From Nocardia sputorum (lineage in GTDB: Bacteria; Actinomycetota; Actinomycetes; Mycobacteriales; Mycobacteriaceae), in NCBI RefSeq assembly GCF_027924405.1, contig NZ_AP026978.1:248001-312000 (forward strand): DNA of 64,000 bases. The letters are read 5' to 3'. The translations under genes and the position numbers were made by a program. Positions 26,046-36,066 of the stretch are shown piece by piece (position 1 is the first letter of the stretch; the number at the start of each line of letters is the position of its first letter). The notes under the pieces were generated by a model. It did not search any database and had not been told where the DNA came from. It saw only the letters and a list, made by a program, of their open reading frames with translations.

Positions 26046-26282
26046 GTGGCACGAGTCGTGGTCGAGGTGATGCCGAAGGCCGAGATCCTGGATCCGCAGG
26101 GGCAGGCCATCGTCGGCGCACTCCCGCGCCTGGGATTCGAGGGCGTCTCGGACGTGCGGCAGGGCAAGCGATTCGAACTCGACGTCGACGACAGCGTCGA
26201 CGACGCCGCGCTCGAGCAGATCGCCGAATCGCTGTTGTGCAACACGGTGATCGAGGAATGGAAGGTGGTTCGCCTCTCATGA
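26046..26282 (+). CDS. purS: Phosphoribosylformylglycinamidine synthase subunit PurS
   Basis: A 78-residue subunit ([32 protein letters not shown]) that bridges PurL and PurQ in the three-part FGAM synthase, the fourth step of purine synthesis. GTG start with GAGGAGC upstream. Its stop overlaps the purQ ATG. The partner purL is 5 kb away at 31.5 kb. Confidence 0.96.
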   Translation: MARVVVEVMPKAEILDPQGQAIVGALPRLGFEGVSDVRQGKRFELDVDDSVDDAALEQIAESLLCNTVIEEWKVVRLS

Positions 26283-26956
26283 CCGCCCGCATCGGGGTCA
26301 TCACGTTTCCGGGCACGCTCGACGACGTCGACGCGGCCAGGGCGGTGCGCCTGGCCGGCGCCGAGGCGGTCAGCCTGTGGCATGCCGACGCCGACCTGAA
26401 GAGCGTCGACGCGGTGATCGTGCCCGGCGGCTTCTCCTACGGCGACTACCTGCGGGCCGGCGCCATCGCCCGGTTCGCTCCCGTGATGGGCGAGGTCGTG
26501 CGCGCGGCGGGCGCCGGGCTGCCGGTGCTCGGCATCTGCAACGGCTTCCAGGTGCTGTGCGAGGCCGGGTTGCTGCCTGGCGCACTGACCCGCAACGAGG
26601 GTCTGCACTTCATCTGCCGCGACGAATGGCTCACCGTGGAATCGGTGTCGACGGCGTGGACCTCGCGCTTCGAGCAGGGCGCGCAGATCCTGGTCCCGCT
26701 CAAGTCCGGCGAGGGGCGCTACCAGGCGTCGGAAGCCGTGCTGGACCAGCTGGAAGGCGAGGGTCGGGTGGTCTTCCGTTACGCGAGTGACAACCCGAAC
26801 GGCTCGCAGCGCGGCATCGCGGGCATCGCCTCGGCCAACGGTCGCGTCGTCGGCCTGATGCCGCACCCCGAACACGCCACCGAGCCGCTCACCGGCCCCA
26901 GCGACGACGGGCTCGGCCTGTTCCTCTCGGTTCTGGACACGCTCGTAGCTGTGTAG
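26279..26956 (+). CDS. purQ: Phosphoribosylformylglycinamidine synthase glutaminase subunit PurQ
   Basis: A 225-residue class I glutamine amidotransferase that supplies ammonia to PurL. The nucleophile is Cys87 in [11 protein letters not shown]; the His-Glu pair is in [11 protein letters not shown]; the N-terminus [20 protein letters not shown] is typical. The ATG overlaps the purS stop (ATGA), so subunit ratios are coupled. A UUCG-type hairpin follows within 5 bp. Confidence 0.97.
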   Translation: MTARIGVITFPGTLDDVDAARAVRLAGAEAVSLWHADADLKSVDAVIVPGGFSYGDYLRAGAIARFAPVMGEVVRAAGAGLPVLGICNGFQVLCEAGLLPGALTRNEGLHFICRDEWLTVESVSTAWTSRFEQGAQILVPLKSGEGRYQASEAVLDQLEGEGRVVFRYASDNPNGSQRGIAGIASANGRVVGLMPHPEHATEPLTGPSDDGLGLFLSVLDTLVAV

Positions 26957-26960
26957 TCCG

Positions 26961-26979
26961 GCCGCGACTTCGTCGCGGC
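26961..26979 (+). terminator. purSQ terminator hairpin
   Basis: Stem GCCGCGAC/GTCGCGGC around TTC (equivalently a 7-bp stem capped by a C-UUCG type loop), beginning 4 bp after the purQ stop. Short and very stable; no T-run. Confidence 0.65.
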
Positions 26980-27045
26980 GTCGGTAAATCAAGCTGTGGC
27001 ACAACATGTCGGACTTTGGTCGCGCGTGGTGTCCGCGTCCTTCCG

Positions 27046-28122
27046 TCAGCTGATGCGGTCGATGATCTCGAAGTCGACTCCCCGCACCCGGGCGATGTAT
27101 CCGCGCTGGATCGCCTGGTTGCCTCGGAAAGCTCTTACGCCGGTGGGAGTTTCGAGAAACAGGCCGTGGTCGAGCGCGTTCAGGATCTCGGGTACTTCGA
27201 GTGATCCGACTGTCCGCGCGAGCGCGCCCAGCGTGTGGATGGCTTCGTAAGTGGCGTTGCTGAAGCTGGTCAGCGCGGGGGCGAACGCGCCGTGCCGCCG
27301 GTGGTAGCGGGTGATCCGGTCGCGCCCATCGGGTGTGCGGTCGTCGAGGAAGAAGCTGGACGCCACGAAGAAGCCGTGGTTGGCCTCCGGGCCCGCCGCC
27401 AGCAGGACGTTCTCGTCGGCGGCCGGACTGACCCGCGGCTGGGTCGCGGCGCGACCGGTGGCCGCGTACTGCTGGTTGAAGCGGGCGACGTCGGCGCCGA
27501 CCATCAGGATGATCACCCCGTCGGCCAGGTCGAGTGCCGGATGGGTGAGGAAGCCGGAGAAATCCGGACATCCCAGCGGGACGTACTGTTCCAGCACGAT
27601 CGCGGACGGATCGGACAGGCTCGCGCGAATCGCCGCGGCGGACCGGCGCGGCCAGATGTAGTCGTTGCCGATGACGGCCCAGCGCCGCACGCCGTACTCG
27701 CGTTCGAGCCAGTGCACGGCGGGCACGGTCTGCCCGGCCGGGTGCTCGCCGAGCATGAGCACGCCGGGTAGCTCGTCGGTCAGGCCCTCGTGGCTGGTGG
27801 CGTACAGGTACGGCACGCGGCCCGCGCTCGCCCGCGCCACGGCCCGCCGGACCGCGGAGGTGTGCCACCCGGTGATGGCGTGCACCATGCCGGTGGACAG
27901 CAGCGCGGAGATCTCGGCGGCGACCTCCGACGGCGCCCGTCCGCCGTCGATATTCGTGGTACGAATTTCCCGGCCCAGAATTCCCGCCGAACTGTTGATT
28001 TCCTCGACCGCGAGCGATATCGCCGCATCGCAGGACGGCGCGATGATACCGCCCGGCCCCTGCCGCGGAACGATGTTGAGAACCTCGATTGTGCCGTCGG
28101 GGCTCTCGCTCAACGTAGACAT
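27046..28122 (-). CDS. Cytosolic AmiC/UrtA-like substrate-binding protein
   Basis: A 358-residue protein of the type I periplasmic-binding fold: EVLNIVPRQGPGGIIAPSCD, AVEEINSSAGILGREIRT, AITGWHTSAVRRAVA, VPYLYATSHEG, WLEREYGVRRWAVIGNDYIW. It matches the short-chain-amide/urea sensors (AmiC, UrtA group). No signal peptide or lipobox is present, so it should work in the cytoplasm as a ligand sensor, as AmiC does with the antiterminator AmiR. No amiR, amidase or ABC genes are adjacent; instead a MarR-type regulator is divergent 50 bp away. The start is set by the divergent promoter; the ligand is unknown. Confidence 0.85.
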   Translation of the reverse strand: MSTLSESPDGTIEVLNIVPRQGPGGIIAPSCDAAISLAVEEINSSAGILGREIRTTNIDGGRAPSEVAAEISALLSTGMVHAITGWHTSAVRRAVARASAGRVPYLYATSHEGLTDELPGVLMLGEHPAGQTVPAVHWLEREYGVRRWAVIGNDYIWPRRSAAAIRASLSDPSAIVLEQYVPLGCPDFSGFLTHPALDLADGVIILMVGADVARFNQQYAATGRAATQPRVSPAADENVLLAAGPEANHGFFVASSFFLDDRTPDGRDRITRYHRRHGAFAPALTSFSNATYEAIHTLGALARTVGSLEVPEILNALDHGLFLETPTGVRAFRGNQAIQRGYIARVRGVDFEIIDRIS

Positions 28123-28172
28123 TGGGTACTCTTCTTCTCATTCGAGCGAAATCGACGGCAGGCGGGGAAATA

Positions 28173-28604
28173 ATGACGTCCATTGTAAGCGGAAATTCGA
28201 CGCTGCATGGCGCGCTGCGTGCCGCGGAGCGCGGTTGGGTGCGCCACTTGGACGCGGCGCTGTGCGCCAGGCAGCTCTCGCCGGATCAGTGGTCGATGCT
28301 GTCGAATCTGTGCGGCGACGCGGGGATCACGATGACCGAGCTGGCGGCCAGATCGCAGTTGGCGCCCTCCTCGGCGACCAGGCACGCCGACTATCTGGCC
28401 GAGCGCGGCCTGATCTTCCGGCTCGCCGCGCAGGACGATCGCCGCCGCATCCTGATCGGCCTCAGCAGGCTCGGCGCCGACCTGGTCGCCGAGGTGCGCG
28501 CGGAGGAGGCGCGCGCCGAACAGGAGTTGCGCGGGCGAATCGGTGCGCGTCGATATACCGAACTCATGCGATTGCTCGATCTGGTTTCCATCGCCTCGGA
28601 GTAA
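28173..28604 (+). CDS. MarR-family transcriptional regulator
   Basis: A 143-residue winged-helix regulator: LSPDQWSMLSNLCGDAGITM, TELAARSQLAPSSATRHADY (recognition helix), AAQDDRRRILIGLSRLG (wing), and a C-terminal dimerisation helix. ATG chosen with GGCGGGGA upstream; a longer frame has no start signal. Divergent from the AmiC-like sensor, with which it probably shares a control region. The ligand is unknown. The 228 bp after it hold a small ATTCATCCGATGAAT hairpin and no gene. Confidence 0.88.
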   Translation: MTSIVSGNSTLHGALRAAERGWVRHLDAALCARQLSPDQWSMLSNLCGDAGITMTELAARSQLAPSSATRHADYLAERGLIFRLAAQDDRRRILIGLSRLGADLVAEVRAEEARAEQELRGRIGARRYTELMRLLDLVSIASE

Positions 28605-28832
28605 TACGCCGAAGTACTGGACATTCATCCGATGAATGCCGCGAACGTCCGATTCGTGATCTGTCGCCAGACCATTCCGGCCCCTTATGCGTCAGCACGA
28701 AACACGCGGTGCCGAGTGGCGATCCGGATGCCGTGATTACGGGATCGGCCATACCGTTTCCACCGGTATTCGCCACGCCTGGTGATCGACCGGGGCGCGC
28801 CGGTCACCGATCGCGTGCCTAGGATCGCAGGC

Positions 28833-30131
28833 ATGCCCGTCTCCACCACCGCCGCCACGGCCGCCGGGTTGTGCGCGTTCATCGACGCGTCTCCGTCGCC
28901 GTTCCACGTCTGTCGCACGGTCGCCGCGGAATTGGCGGAGCGGGGGTTCACCCGGCTCGCCGAGTCGCAGCCCTGGCCCGCGGACGGCTCGGGCAGGCAT
29001 TACGTGGTTCGCGGTGGGTCGCTGGTCGCCTGGGCGGCCGGGGACGGCGCGGGCGCGACTCCGTTCCGCGTGGTCGGTGCGCACACCGACAGTCCGAATC
29101 TGCGCGTCAAGCAGCATCCCGACCTGACCTCGGCGGGCTGGCAGCTGGTCGGGCTGGAGCCGTACGGCGGCGCGTGGCTGAACTCGTGGCTGGACCGCGA
29201 GCTCGGCGTCTCGGGGCGGCTCAGCGTGCGCGACGGAAACACCCTGCGGGAGCACCTGGTTCGCATCGATGAGCCGATCCTGCGGGTGCCGCAGCTGGCC
29301 ATCCACCTGTCCGAGGACCGTAAGGGCGTCACGCTGGACCCGCAGCGGCACGTCAACGCGGTGTGGGGCGCGGGATACGAGGCGGCCGCGTTCATCGATT
29401 TCGTGGCCGATCGGGTCGAGGTCGATCCCGGCGACGTGCTCGGCTGGGAGCTGATGACCCACGATCTGACGCCGAGCAGGCTGATCGGCCGGGACCAGGA
29501 TCTGGTCAGCGCGCCGCGCCTGGACAACCAGGGCACCTGCTTCGCGGGTCTGCGGGCGTTCCTCGCCGCGATCGACGAGCCGGGCGCGGCGATCCCGGTG
29601 CTGGCCATGTTCGACCACGAGGAGGTCGGCAGTCAGTCCGACCGCGGCGCCCAGTCCGACCTGCTGCCCGCCGTGCTGGAACGCATCGTGCTCGCGCGCG
29701 GCGGCGGCCGTGCCGATTACCTTGCCGCGCTGGCCGGTTCGGTGTGCGCGTCCGGAGACATGGCGCACGCTACGCACCCGAACTATCCGGAGCGGCACGA
29801 GCCCGCGCACCGGATCGAGGTCAACGGCGGGCCGGTGCTGAAGGTCAACCAGAACCTGCGATACGCCACCGACGCCACCGGCGCGGGCGCGTTCGCGCTG
29901 GCCTGTGCCCAGGCCGGGGTCCCGTTGCAGCGCTATGTGCATCGGGCCGACCTACCGTGTGGCTCCACGATCGGGCCGATGACCGCAGCGCGCACCGGCA
30001 TGCCGACCGTCGACGTGGGCGCGCCGCAGCTGGCGATGCATTCGGCGCGCGAGCTGATGGGCGCGTTCGACGTCCCGGCCTACGCCGCGGCGCTGGCCGC
30101 CTTCCTCACGCCCGAGATCGACGGGCGGTAG
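28833..30131 (+). CDS. pepC: M18-family aspartyl/general aminopeptidase
   Basis: A 432-residue dodecamer-type zinc aminopeptidase. Metal and catalytic segments are visible: [14 protein letters not shown] (His, Asp), [26 protein letters not shown] (catalytic Glu pair), and [18 protein letters not shown] near the end. It trims N-terminal residues from cytosolic peptides. TAGGAT ends 7 nt before the ATG (28820-28825), suggesting a leaderless transcript. Its last 52 bp are shared with the end of the convergent mannosyltransferase gene. Confidence 0.94.
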   Translation: MPVSTTAATAAGLCAFIDASPSPFHVCRTVAAELAERGFTRLAESQPWPADGSGRHYVVRGGSLVAWAAGDGAGATPFRVVGAHTDSPNLRVKQHPDLTSAGWQLVGLEPYGGAWLNSWLDRELGVSGRLSVRDGNTLREHLVRIDEPILRVPQLAIHLSEDRKGVTLDPQRHVNAVWGAGYEAAAFIDFVADRVEVDPGDVLGWELMTHDLTPSRLIGRDQDLVSAPRLDNQGTCFAGLRAFLAAIDEPGAAIPVLAMFDHEEVGSQSDRGAQSDLLPAVLERIVLARGGGRADYLAALAGSVCASGDMAHATHPNYPERHEPAHRIEVNGGPVLKVNQNLRYATDATGAGAFALACAQAGVPLQRYVHRADLPCGSTIGPMTAARTGMPTVDVGAPQLAMHSARELMGAFDVPAYAAALAAFLTPEIDGR

Positions 30132-31393
30132 GTGAAAACCGCGACGGCGAACACGGCGAAAGTGGCCAGTACGTAGGTGCTTCCGATGATCTGCTGCCAC
30201 CAGGCCCACTCCAGCTCGCGGTCGCGCGAGTGCGGCAGCAGCCAGTGCGGGCCGATCAGGAACACCACGGCGGCCGCCGTGACCAGGCCGATCACTCGCG
30301 GACCGCGCTTGCCGCGCACCATGAGATCGGCGGTGACCACCAGTGCGGGCGCGATCCACACCCAGTGATGCGACCAGGAGACCGGCGATACCAGCAGCAC
30401 CGCCGCGGCGTTCACCAGCAGCGCCGCCACGGTCGCGCCCGCCTCGATCAACCTGCGCATCCACACCGCGGCGAGCGCGACGGCCAGCACCGACAGCGTG
30501 ACCCACACCAGGGTGGCCGCCGTGTCGTCGATGCCAAGACGGAATGCCATGCCTTTGATGGACTGATTGCCCGCGAAGTACGGCGGCCCGATCCGGCCGG
30601 TGTCGGCGAGAGTGTGGAACCAGTAGTCCACGGAATCGCCGGGGAACAACAGGAATCCGAGACCGACCGCCGCGATCGCGGAGACCACCAGCGTGCCCGC
30701 GGCCTTCCAGTCCTTGCGTAGCACGAAGTACAGCAGGTAACCGGCCGGGATCAGCTTCACCGACACCGCGATGCCGATCAGCATGCCGCGCGGCCAGAAC
30801 GGCTTGCGCACCAGGCAGTCCAATGTGATCGCGGCCATCAGCACCAGGTTGATCTGGCCGAAGCCGAAGGTCTGACGGATCGGTTCGAAGAACTGCGCCA
30901 CCGCCACCGCGCCGATGACCAGGGCGAGCACGGCCGGCCGGGACAACTCGGGACGCAGGCGCGCCAGCACCAGCCACAGCGAGATGCTCAGGCTCACCAC
31001 GGAGGTGGCCACCACCAGCACCTCGGCGGTAACCAGCGGCATCAGGGCCAGCGGCGCGAAGAACAACGCGGCCAAGGGCGGATAGGTGAACGGCAGCCCG
31101 ATCCCCTCCACCGGCGGCATCGGGCCGTAGAGGTCGCCGCCGTCCAACCAGACCCGGGCTCCGTTGCGGTAGACCTGCAGGTCGATGTAGCCGTGCCACC
31201 AGTGGGCCAGCAGCGAGACCAGCGCCGACACCGCGAACAACGCGATAGCGGCAATCAGCCAGCGTACTTGCGGTGACCGGAGGTTCGGCGACGCGTCGCC
31301 TGGCGCGGTTCCCGATCCCCCGCTCCGGGTCGGTGCGCCGTCCGAGGTGACCGATCTCTCACCCGGATTCGCGACCCCCGATCCTTCGTTCAC
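30080..31393 (-). CDS. GT87-family polyprenol-phosphate mannosyltransferase-like membrane protein
   Basis: A 437-residue protein with about ten membrane helices from residue 45 on and a disordered, Ser/Gly-rich N-terminal tail. [20 protein letters not shown] carries the GT-C-type acidic residue in the first external loop, and [35 protein letters not shown] and [10 protein letters not shown] fit the alpha-1,2-mannosyltransferases of the PimE/DUF2029 group. Such enzymes add mannose from polyprenol-phosphomannose to PIMs or lipoarabinomannan outside the membrane. GTG start, 6 nt after TACTCT (leaderless). It overlaps pepC tail to tail and is divergent from purL. Confidence 0.88.
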   Translation of the reverse strand: MNEGSGVANPGERSVTSDGAPTRSGGSGTAPGDASPNLRSPQVRWLIAAIALFAVSALVSLLAHWWHGYIDLQVYRNGARVWLDGGDLYGPMPPVEGIGLPFTYPPLAALFFAPLALMPLVTAEVLVVATSVVSLSISLWLVLARLRPELSRPAVLALVIGAVAVAQFFEPIRQTFGFGQINLVLMAAITLDCLVRKPFWPRGMLIGIAVSVKLIPAGYLLYFVLRKDWKAAGTLVVSAIAAVGLGFLLFPGDSVDYWFHTLADTGRIGPPYFAGNQSIKGMAFRLGIDDTAATLVWVTLSVLAVALAAVWMRRLIEAGATVAALLVNAAAVLLVSPVSWSHHWVWIAPALVVTADLMVRGKRGPRVIGLVTAAAVVFLIGPHWLLPHSRDRELEWAWWQQIIGSTYVLATFAVFAVAVFTYRPSISGVRKAASAAA

Positions 31394-31522
31394 GGGCTCA
31401 GAGTAGCCGGTGCGGATAGCCCGTACCCACTGCCTCTAGACTTACACCTAGGCATCTCGCCGCCGCCCAGTGACAAGGATCGTCGCTTTCACTATGCCCG
31501 GCCGAAAGGACCCTGGTACTCC

Positions 31523-33817
31523 GTGACTCCGCAGGTCGACACCGTCAGCGCAGCCGCAGCAAACCCCGATGTGGCGCAACCCTACAAAGAACTCGGCCTC
31601 AAAGACGACGAGTACGCCCGCATCAAGGAGATCCTCGGTCGCAGGCCCACCGACGCCGAGCTGGCGATGTACTCCGTGATGTGGAGCGAACACTGCTCCT
31701 ACAAGTCCTCGAAGGTGCACCTGCGCTACTTCGGCCAGACCACCACCGACGAGATGCGCGCGTCCATGCTCGCCGGCATCGGTGAGAACGCGGGCGTCGT
31801 CGACGTGGGCGACGGCTGGGCGGTCACCTTCAAGGTGGAAAGTCACAACCACCCCTCCTATGTCGAGCCGTACCAGGGCGCGGCCACCGGCGTCGGCGGC
31901 ATCGTGCGCGACATCATGGCGATGGGCGCGCGCCCGATCGCGGTGATGGACCAGCTGCGCTTCGGCGCGGCCGACGCGGCCGACACCCGGCGCGTGGTGG
32001 ACGGCGTGGTGCGCGGCGTCGGCGGTTACGGCAACTCGCTTGGCCTGCCGAATGTCGGCGGCGAGACCGTGTTCGACGCTTCCTACCAGGGCAACCCGCT
32101 GGTGAACGCGCTGTGCGCGGGCGTGATGCGGGTCGAGGACCTGCACCTGGCGTTCGCGTCCGGCACCGGCAACAAGATCGTGCTGTTCGGCGCGCGCACC
32201 GGCCTGGACGGCATCGGCGGCGTCTCGGTGCTGGCCTCGGACACCTTCTCCGGTGACGAGTCCGGTTCCGGCCGCAAGAAGCTGCCCTCGGTGCAGGTCG
32301 GCGACCCGTTCACCGAGAAGGTGCTCATCGAGTGCTGTCTCGAGCTGTACGCGGCGAAACTGGTGGTGGGCATCCAGGACCTCGGCGGCGCCGGATTGTC
32401 CTGCGCGACTTCCGAGCTCGCGGCGGCCGGGGACGGCGGCATGCACATCGAGCTGGACAAGGTGCCGCTGCGCGCGGCAGGCATGACGCCCGCCGAAGTG
32501 CTCTCCAGCGAATCGCAGGAGCGCATGTGCGCGGTCGTCACGCCCGAGAACGTGGACGCGTTCATGGCCGTGTGCCGCAAGTGGGACGTGCTGGCCACGG
32601 TGATCGGCGAGGTCACCGACGGTGACCGGCTGGTGGTCACCTGGCACGGGGAGACCGTGGTCGACGTGCCGCCGCGCACCGTCGCGCACGAGGGCCCGGT
32701 CTACGAGCGTCCGGTCGCCCGCCCCGACGAGCAGGACGCGCTGATCGCCGACACCCCGGACCGGCTGGCCCGGCCGCAGACCGCCGACGAACTGCGCGCC
32801 ACGTTGCTCCAAATGATCTCCAGCCCGCAGCTGTGCAGCCGCAAGTGGATCACCGAGCAGTACGACCGCTACGTGCGCGGCAACACCGTGCTCGCCGACC
32901 AGGCCGACGCGGGCGTCATCCGGATCGACGAGCAGACCGGACGCGGCATCGCGCTGGCCACCGACGCGTCCGGCCGCTACACCAAGCTGGACCCCTACGC
33001 CGGTGCGCAGCTGGCGCTGGCCGAGGCCTACCGCAACGTGGCCACCACCGGCGCGACGCCGAAGGCGGTCACCAACTGCCTGAACTTCGGCTCGCCGGAG
33101 GATCCCGGGGTGATGTGGCAGTTCCAGCAGGCGGTGCGCGGACTGGCGGACGGCTGCGTGGCGCTGGGCATCCCGGTCACCGGCGGCAACGTCAGCTTCT
33201 ACAACCAGACCGGTCAGACCGCGATCCTGCCGACCCCGGTGGTCGGCGTGCTGGGCGTGATCGACGACGTGCACCGCCGCATTCCGACCGGGGTCGGCCT
33301 GGAACCGGGCGAGACGCTGATCCTGCTCGGCGAGACTCGCGACGAGTTCGGCGGGTCCATCTGGTCCCAGGTGGCGCACGACCATCTCGGCGGCGTCCCC
33401 CCAAAGGTCGACTTCGCCCGCGAGCAGTTGCTCGCCGAGGTGCTCACCGCCGGTTCGCGCGACGGCATGATCAGCGCCGCGCACGACCTCTCGGAGGGCG
33501 GTCTCGCCCAGGCTGTCGTCGAAGCCGCGCTCGCCGGGGAGACCGGCTGCCGAATCCTGCTGCCCGAGGGCGCGGACCCGTTCGTCACCCTGTTCTCCGA
33601 GTCGGCGGGCCGCGTACTTGTCGCCGTTCCGCGCTCGGAGGAGACCAGGTTCACCCGCATGTGCACCGCCCGCGAACTGCCGTGGGTGCGCATCGGCGTG
33701 GTCGACCAGGGCTCGGATTCGGTCGAGGTGCAGGGCCAGTTCTCGATCACCATGGACGAATTGCGGGCCGCGCACGAAGGCACCCTTCCGAAACTGTTCG
33801 GCGCGGGCGCCGTCTGA
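31523..33817 (+). CDS. purL: Phosphoribosylformylglycinamidine synthase large subunit PurL
   Basis: A 764-residue catalytic subunit converting FGAR to FGAM with ATP and ammonia from PurQ. The length is that of the small-form PurL that needs Pur[53 protein letters not shown] and [13 protein letters not shown] are all present. GTG start. It is divergent from the mannosyltransferase and ended by a strong bidirectional hairpin. A 793-codon antisense frame over it is a coding shadow. Confidence 0.98.
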   Translation: MTPQVDTVSAAAANPDVAQPYKELGLKDDEYARIKEILGRRPTDAELAMYSVMWSEHCSYKSSKVHLRYFGQTTTDEMRASMLAGIGENAGVVDVGDGWAVTFKVESHNHPSYVEPYQGAATGVGGIVRDIMAMGARPIAVMDQLRFGAADAADTRRVVDGVVRGVGGYGNSLGLPNVGGETVFDASYQGNPLVNALCAGVMRVEDLHLAFASGTGNKIVLFGARTGLDGIGGVSVLASDTFSGDESGSGRKKLPSVQVGDPFTEKVLIECCLELYAAKLVVGIQDLGGAGLSCATSELAAAGDGGMHIELDKVPLRAAGMTPAEVLSSESQERMCAVVTPENVDAFMAVCRKWDVLATVIGEVTDGDRLVVTWHGETVVDVPPRTVAHEGPVYERPVARPDEQDALIADTPDRLARPQTADELRATLLQMISSPQLCSRKWITEQYDRYVRGNTVLADQADAGVIRIDEQTGRGIALATDASGRYTKLDPYAGAQLALAEAYRNVATTGATPKAVTNCLNFGSPEDPGVMWQFQQAVRGLADGCVALGIPVTGGNVSFYNQTGQTAILPTPVVGVLGVIDDVHRRIPTGVGLEPGETLILLGETRDEFGGSIWSQVAHDHLGGVPPKVDFAREQLLAEVLTAGSRDGMISAAHDLSEGGLAQAVVEAALAGETGCRILLPEGADPFVTLFSESAGRVLVAVPRSEETRFTRMCTARELPWVRIGVVDQGSDSVEVQGQFSITMDELRAAHEGTLPKLFGAGAV

Positions 33818-33826
33818 CGAACCGCC

Positions 33827-33871
33827 CACCTGGGCGGGCCTGGACCCCTCGTTGCCGGGCCCGCCCAGGTG
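33827..33871. terminator. Bidirectional terminator between purL and yiaA-like gene
   Basis: A 14-bp perfect stem (33827-33840 with 33858-33871; CACCTGGGCGGGCC on the 5' side) around a 17-nt loop, sitting in the 61-bp space between two convergent genes. It can serve both strands. Confidence 0.8.
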
Positions 33872-33878
33872 CGCGGGT

Positions 33879-34169
33879 TCAGGCGACGGAATTGAACGGA
33901 TCGTGCTCGGAGAGCAGCTTCTCCATCCGCGCCTGATCGATGCGACCGTGGATGGTCGCCGCCTCGTGCTGGTCGCGGACCACCTTCGCGAGCGTGAAGG
34001 TGCTCGTGACCAGGAAGAGCATGGACATCCCGAGGAACCCGCGCTGCCAGACGTCCAAGGGCAGCGCGTAGATTCCGATACCGGCTCCGACGAAGCTGAT
34101 GCCGAACGCGATCGCGGCCTGGGCGACGTAAGCGGCGCTGGCCTTCTGCCGCGCGGTCGTGGTGCTCAT
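33879..34169 (-). CDS. YiaA/YiaB-family small membrane protein
   Basis: A 96-residue protein with two membrane helices (YVAQAAIAFGISFVGAGIGI and GFLGMSMLFLVTSTFTLAKV) joined by a short YALPLDVWQR loop, followed by a charged cytoplasmic tail (RDQHEAATIHGRIDQARMEK). This is the YiaAB two-helix domain, function unknown. The ATG is chosen at the point where family similarity begins and GGAAA precedes it; a longer frame adds 15 unlikely residues. Divergent from the membrane hydrolase. Confidence 0.85.
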   Translation of the reverse strand: MSTTTARQKASAAYVAQAAIAFGISFVGAGIGIYALPLDVWQRGFLGMSMLFLVTSTFTLAKVVRDQHEAATIHGRIDQARMEKLLSEHDPFNSVA

Positions 34170-34332
34170 GGACAGAAAGTTTCCGGACGACGCGGCGTAG
34201 GCACCTGTGTACAACTACTCGAGCGGCGTGGGTAGTTGCCTAGGCCGCGGCCGGTGTGATCCGCGTCCCGGTGCGACCGCGTCGCGGCGGGCGACGCGCC
34301 GGACGGTCGGTGGCGACCGCCATACTGATCGA

Positions 34333-36066
34333 ATGCTGGAGACCGCCGGGACCATGCGGAAGCTGCGCACGCGCGCGGTCGCGATGACCCGGCGCGCCGA
34401 GGACGTCATCGATCTGAATTACGTCGGCTTGGTGGTGGCGACGGTGTTCTTCGCGTTGTCGGTGACGCCGTCGCTGCTGCCGCGCGACTGGTTGTTCCAA
34501 GGGTTGATCAGCGGGATCAATGCCGCGATCGGGTACGGCGCGGGCTGTTTGCTGGAATGGCTGTTCCGGCTGTGGGTGCGGCCGCGGTTGAAGATTTCGC
34601 CGCCGCCGACGTGGGCGCGATACGCGGTCAAGTCCGCGGTGCTGCTCACCGCCGCGCTGAGCGCCGCGCTGATGCTGGTGCAGTCGGCGCGGTGGCAGCG
34701 CGAGATCACCGCGTTGATGGGCATGGAAGGCACCACCACGCCCGCCTATCTGCGCACCGGTCTGCTCAGCCTGGCCGTCGGCGCCGCGGCGGTCGCGGTC
34801 TACCGCACGCTGCGGGAGATCATCCTGTTCCTGGCTCGCGTGCTCAACCGGTGGGTGCGAGTGCCACGGGAGCTCGCGCCGGCCGCCGGGTTCCTGGTGC
34901 TGGTGGTGCTGGCGGTGACGATCTTCAACGGTGTCGCCACCCAGGCGTTCTTCGCGGTAGCCAACTCGGCTTTCAGCGTGCGCAACGACCACACCTCGGC
35001 GAACGCGGTCCAGCCGCAGCAACCGGAGCGCTCCGGCAGCCCGACCTCGCTCGCGAAATGGGAGACCTTGGGGTTCGAGGGGCGCTGGTTCGTCTCGCAC
35101 GGCCCCACGGCGAGCCGCATCACCTCGGTCACCGGCCGTCCGGCCAAGGAACCCATCCGAGCCTACGTCGGCCTGGAATCGGTCGAAGGCGACCAGCAAC
35201 CGGCCGAGCTGGCGGTGGCGGAACTGGAGCGGACCGGAGCGTTCGATCGGAAGGCGCTCGTGGTGGTCACCACCACCGGCACCGGATGGGTGAACTCGCT
35301 GGCGGCGGGGGCGATCGAGTACATGTACGACGGCGACACCGCGATCGTCGCCACGCAGTACTCGTACCTGCCGAGCGTGCTGTCGTTCCTGGCCGACCGC
35401 AACAAAGCCGCCGCGGCGGGCCGGGACGTGTTCGACGCGGTGTACCAGCACTGGACCGCGCGGCCGCCGGAGGTTCGGCCCAAACTGCTGGTGTACGGGG
35501 AGAGTCTGGGCTCGCAGGGATCCGAAGCGGCGTTCGACGGCCTCGCCGACCTGCGGGCCAAGGTCGACGGCGCGCTGTGGGTGGGCCCGCCCAACTCCAA
35601 CCGGTTGTGGCAGCAGTTCGTCGCCCGCCGCGATCCGGGGTCCAGGGAAGTCGAGCCGCTGTACGCGGACGGGCTCGTGGTGCGATTCGCCACCGACAGC
35701 GCCGACCTGGCGCGGCCTTCGTCGGAGTGGCGGCCTCCGCGCATCGCGTATCTGCAGCACGCGTCCGACCCGATCGTCTGGTGGTCGCCGGATCTGATCT
35801 TCTCCCGGCCGGATTGGCTGTCGGAGCCGCGCGGCTCGGACGTCTCCTCCCAGATGCGCTGGTGGCCGTTCGTCACGTTCTGGCAGGTGGCCGCGGATCT
35901 CACCAACGCGCAAGGCGTCACCGACGGGCACGGACACCGTTACGGCAGCCTGGTGCTGGACGGCTGGGCGGCCATCGCCGCGCCGCCGGACTGGACCGCC
36001 GAGCGCGCCGAACGGATCCGGGCCGTGGTCGAGGCCGCGGAGGACTACGAGCGAGAGACCAAGTGA
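34333..36066 (+). CDS. Membrane-anchored alpha/beta-hydrolase (Abhydrolase_9 type)
   Basis: A 577-residue protein. The N-terminal half has about five membrane helices (for example YVGLVVATVFFALSVTPSLL and ELAPAAGFLVLVVLAVTIFN). After the linker SVRNDHTSANAV comes a catalytic domain with the nucleophile elbow VYGESLGSQGS, RIAYLQHASDPIVWW (acid region) and DGHGHRYGSLVLDGW (His). This two-domain pattern is the actinobacterial Abhydrolase_9 family; the substrate is unknown, perhaps envelope lipid. ATG 34333 is the first plausible start; one seven codons later is possible. Its stop overlaps the CPBP gene start (GTGA), so the two are coupled. Confidence 0.85.
   Translation: MLETAGTMRKLRTRAVAMTRRAEDVIDLNYVGLVVATVFFALSVTPSLLPRDWLFQGLISGINAAIGYGAGCLLEWLFRLWVRPRLKISPPPTWARYAVKSAVLLTAALSAALMLVQSARWQREITALMGMEGTTTPAYLRTGLLSLAVGAAAVAVYRTLREIILFLARVLNRWVRVPRELAPAAGFLVLVVLAVTIFNGVATQAFFAVANSAFSVRNDHTSANAVQPQQPERSGSPTSLAKWETLGFEGRWFVSHGPTASRITSVTGRPAKEPIRAYVGLESVEGDQQPAELAVAELERTGAFDRKALVVVTTTGTGWVNSLAAGAIEYMYDGDTAIVATQYSYLPSVLSFLADRNKAAAAGRDVFDAVYQHWTARPPEVRPKLLVYGESLGSQGSEAAFDGLADLRAKVDGALWVGPPNSNRLWQQFVARRDPGSREVEPLYADGLVVRFATDSADLARPSSEWRPPRIAYLQHASDPIVWWSPDLIFSRPDWLSEPRGSDVSSQMRWWPFVTFWQVAADLTNAQGVTDGHGHRYGSLVLDGWAAIAAPPDWTAERAERIRAVVEAAEDYERETK

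Noticed and set aside
31448..33829. A 793-codon minus-strand frame covering purL
   Set aside because: It is an exact antisense shadow of the highly conserved purL; the product is His/Arg/Gly-rich with no fold pattern. Similar long shadows over cydAB (51913-54540) and otsA (3064-4518) were dropped for the same reason.
34557..36062. N-terminal extension of the CPBP frame back through the membrane hydrolase gene
   Set aside because: The sequence before 36063 is out-of-frame shadow of the hydrolase; the GTG at 36063 overlaps the hydrolase stop and begins a proper CPBP N-terminus.
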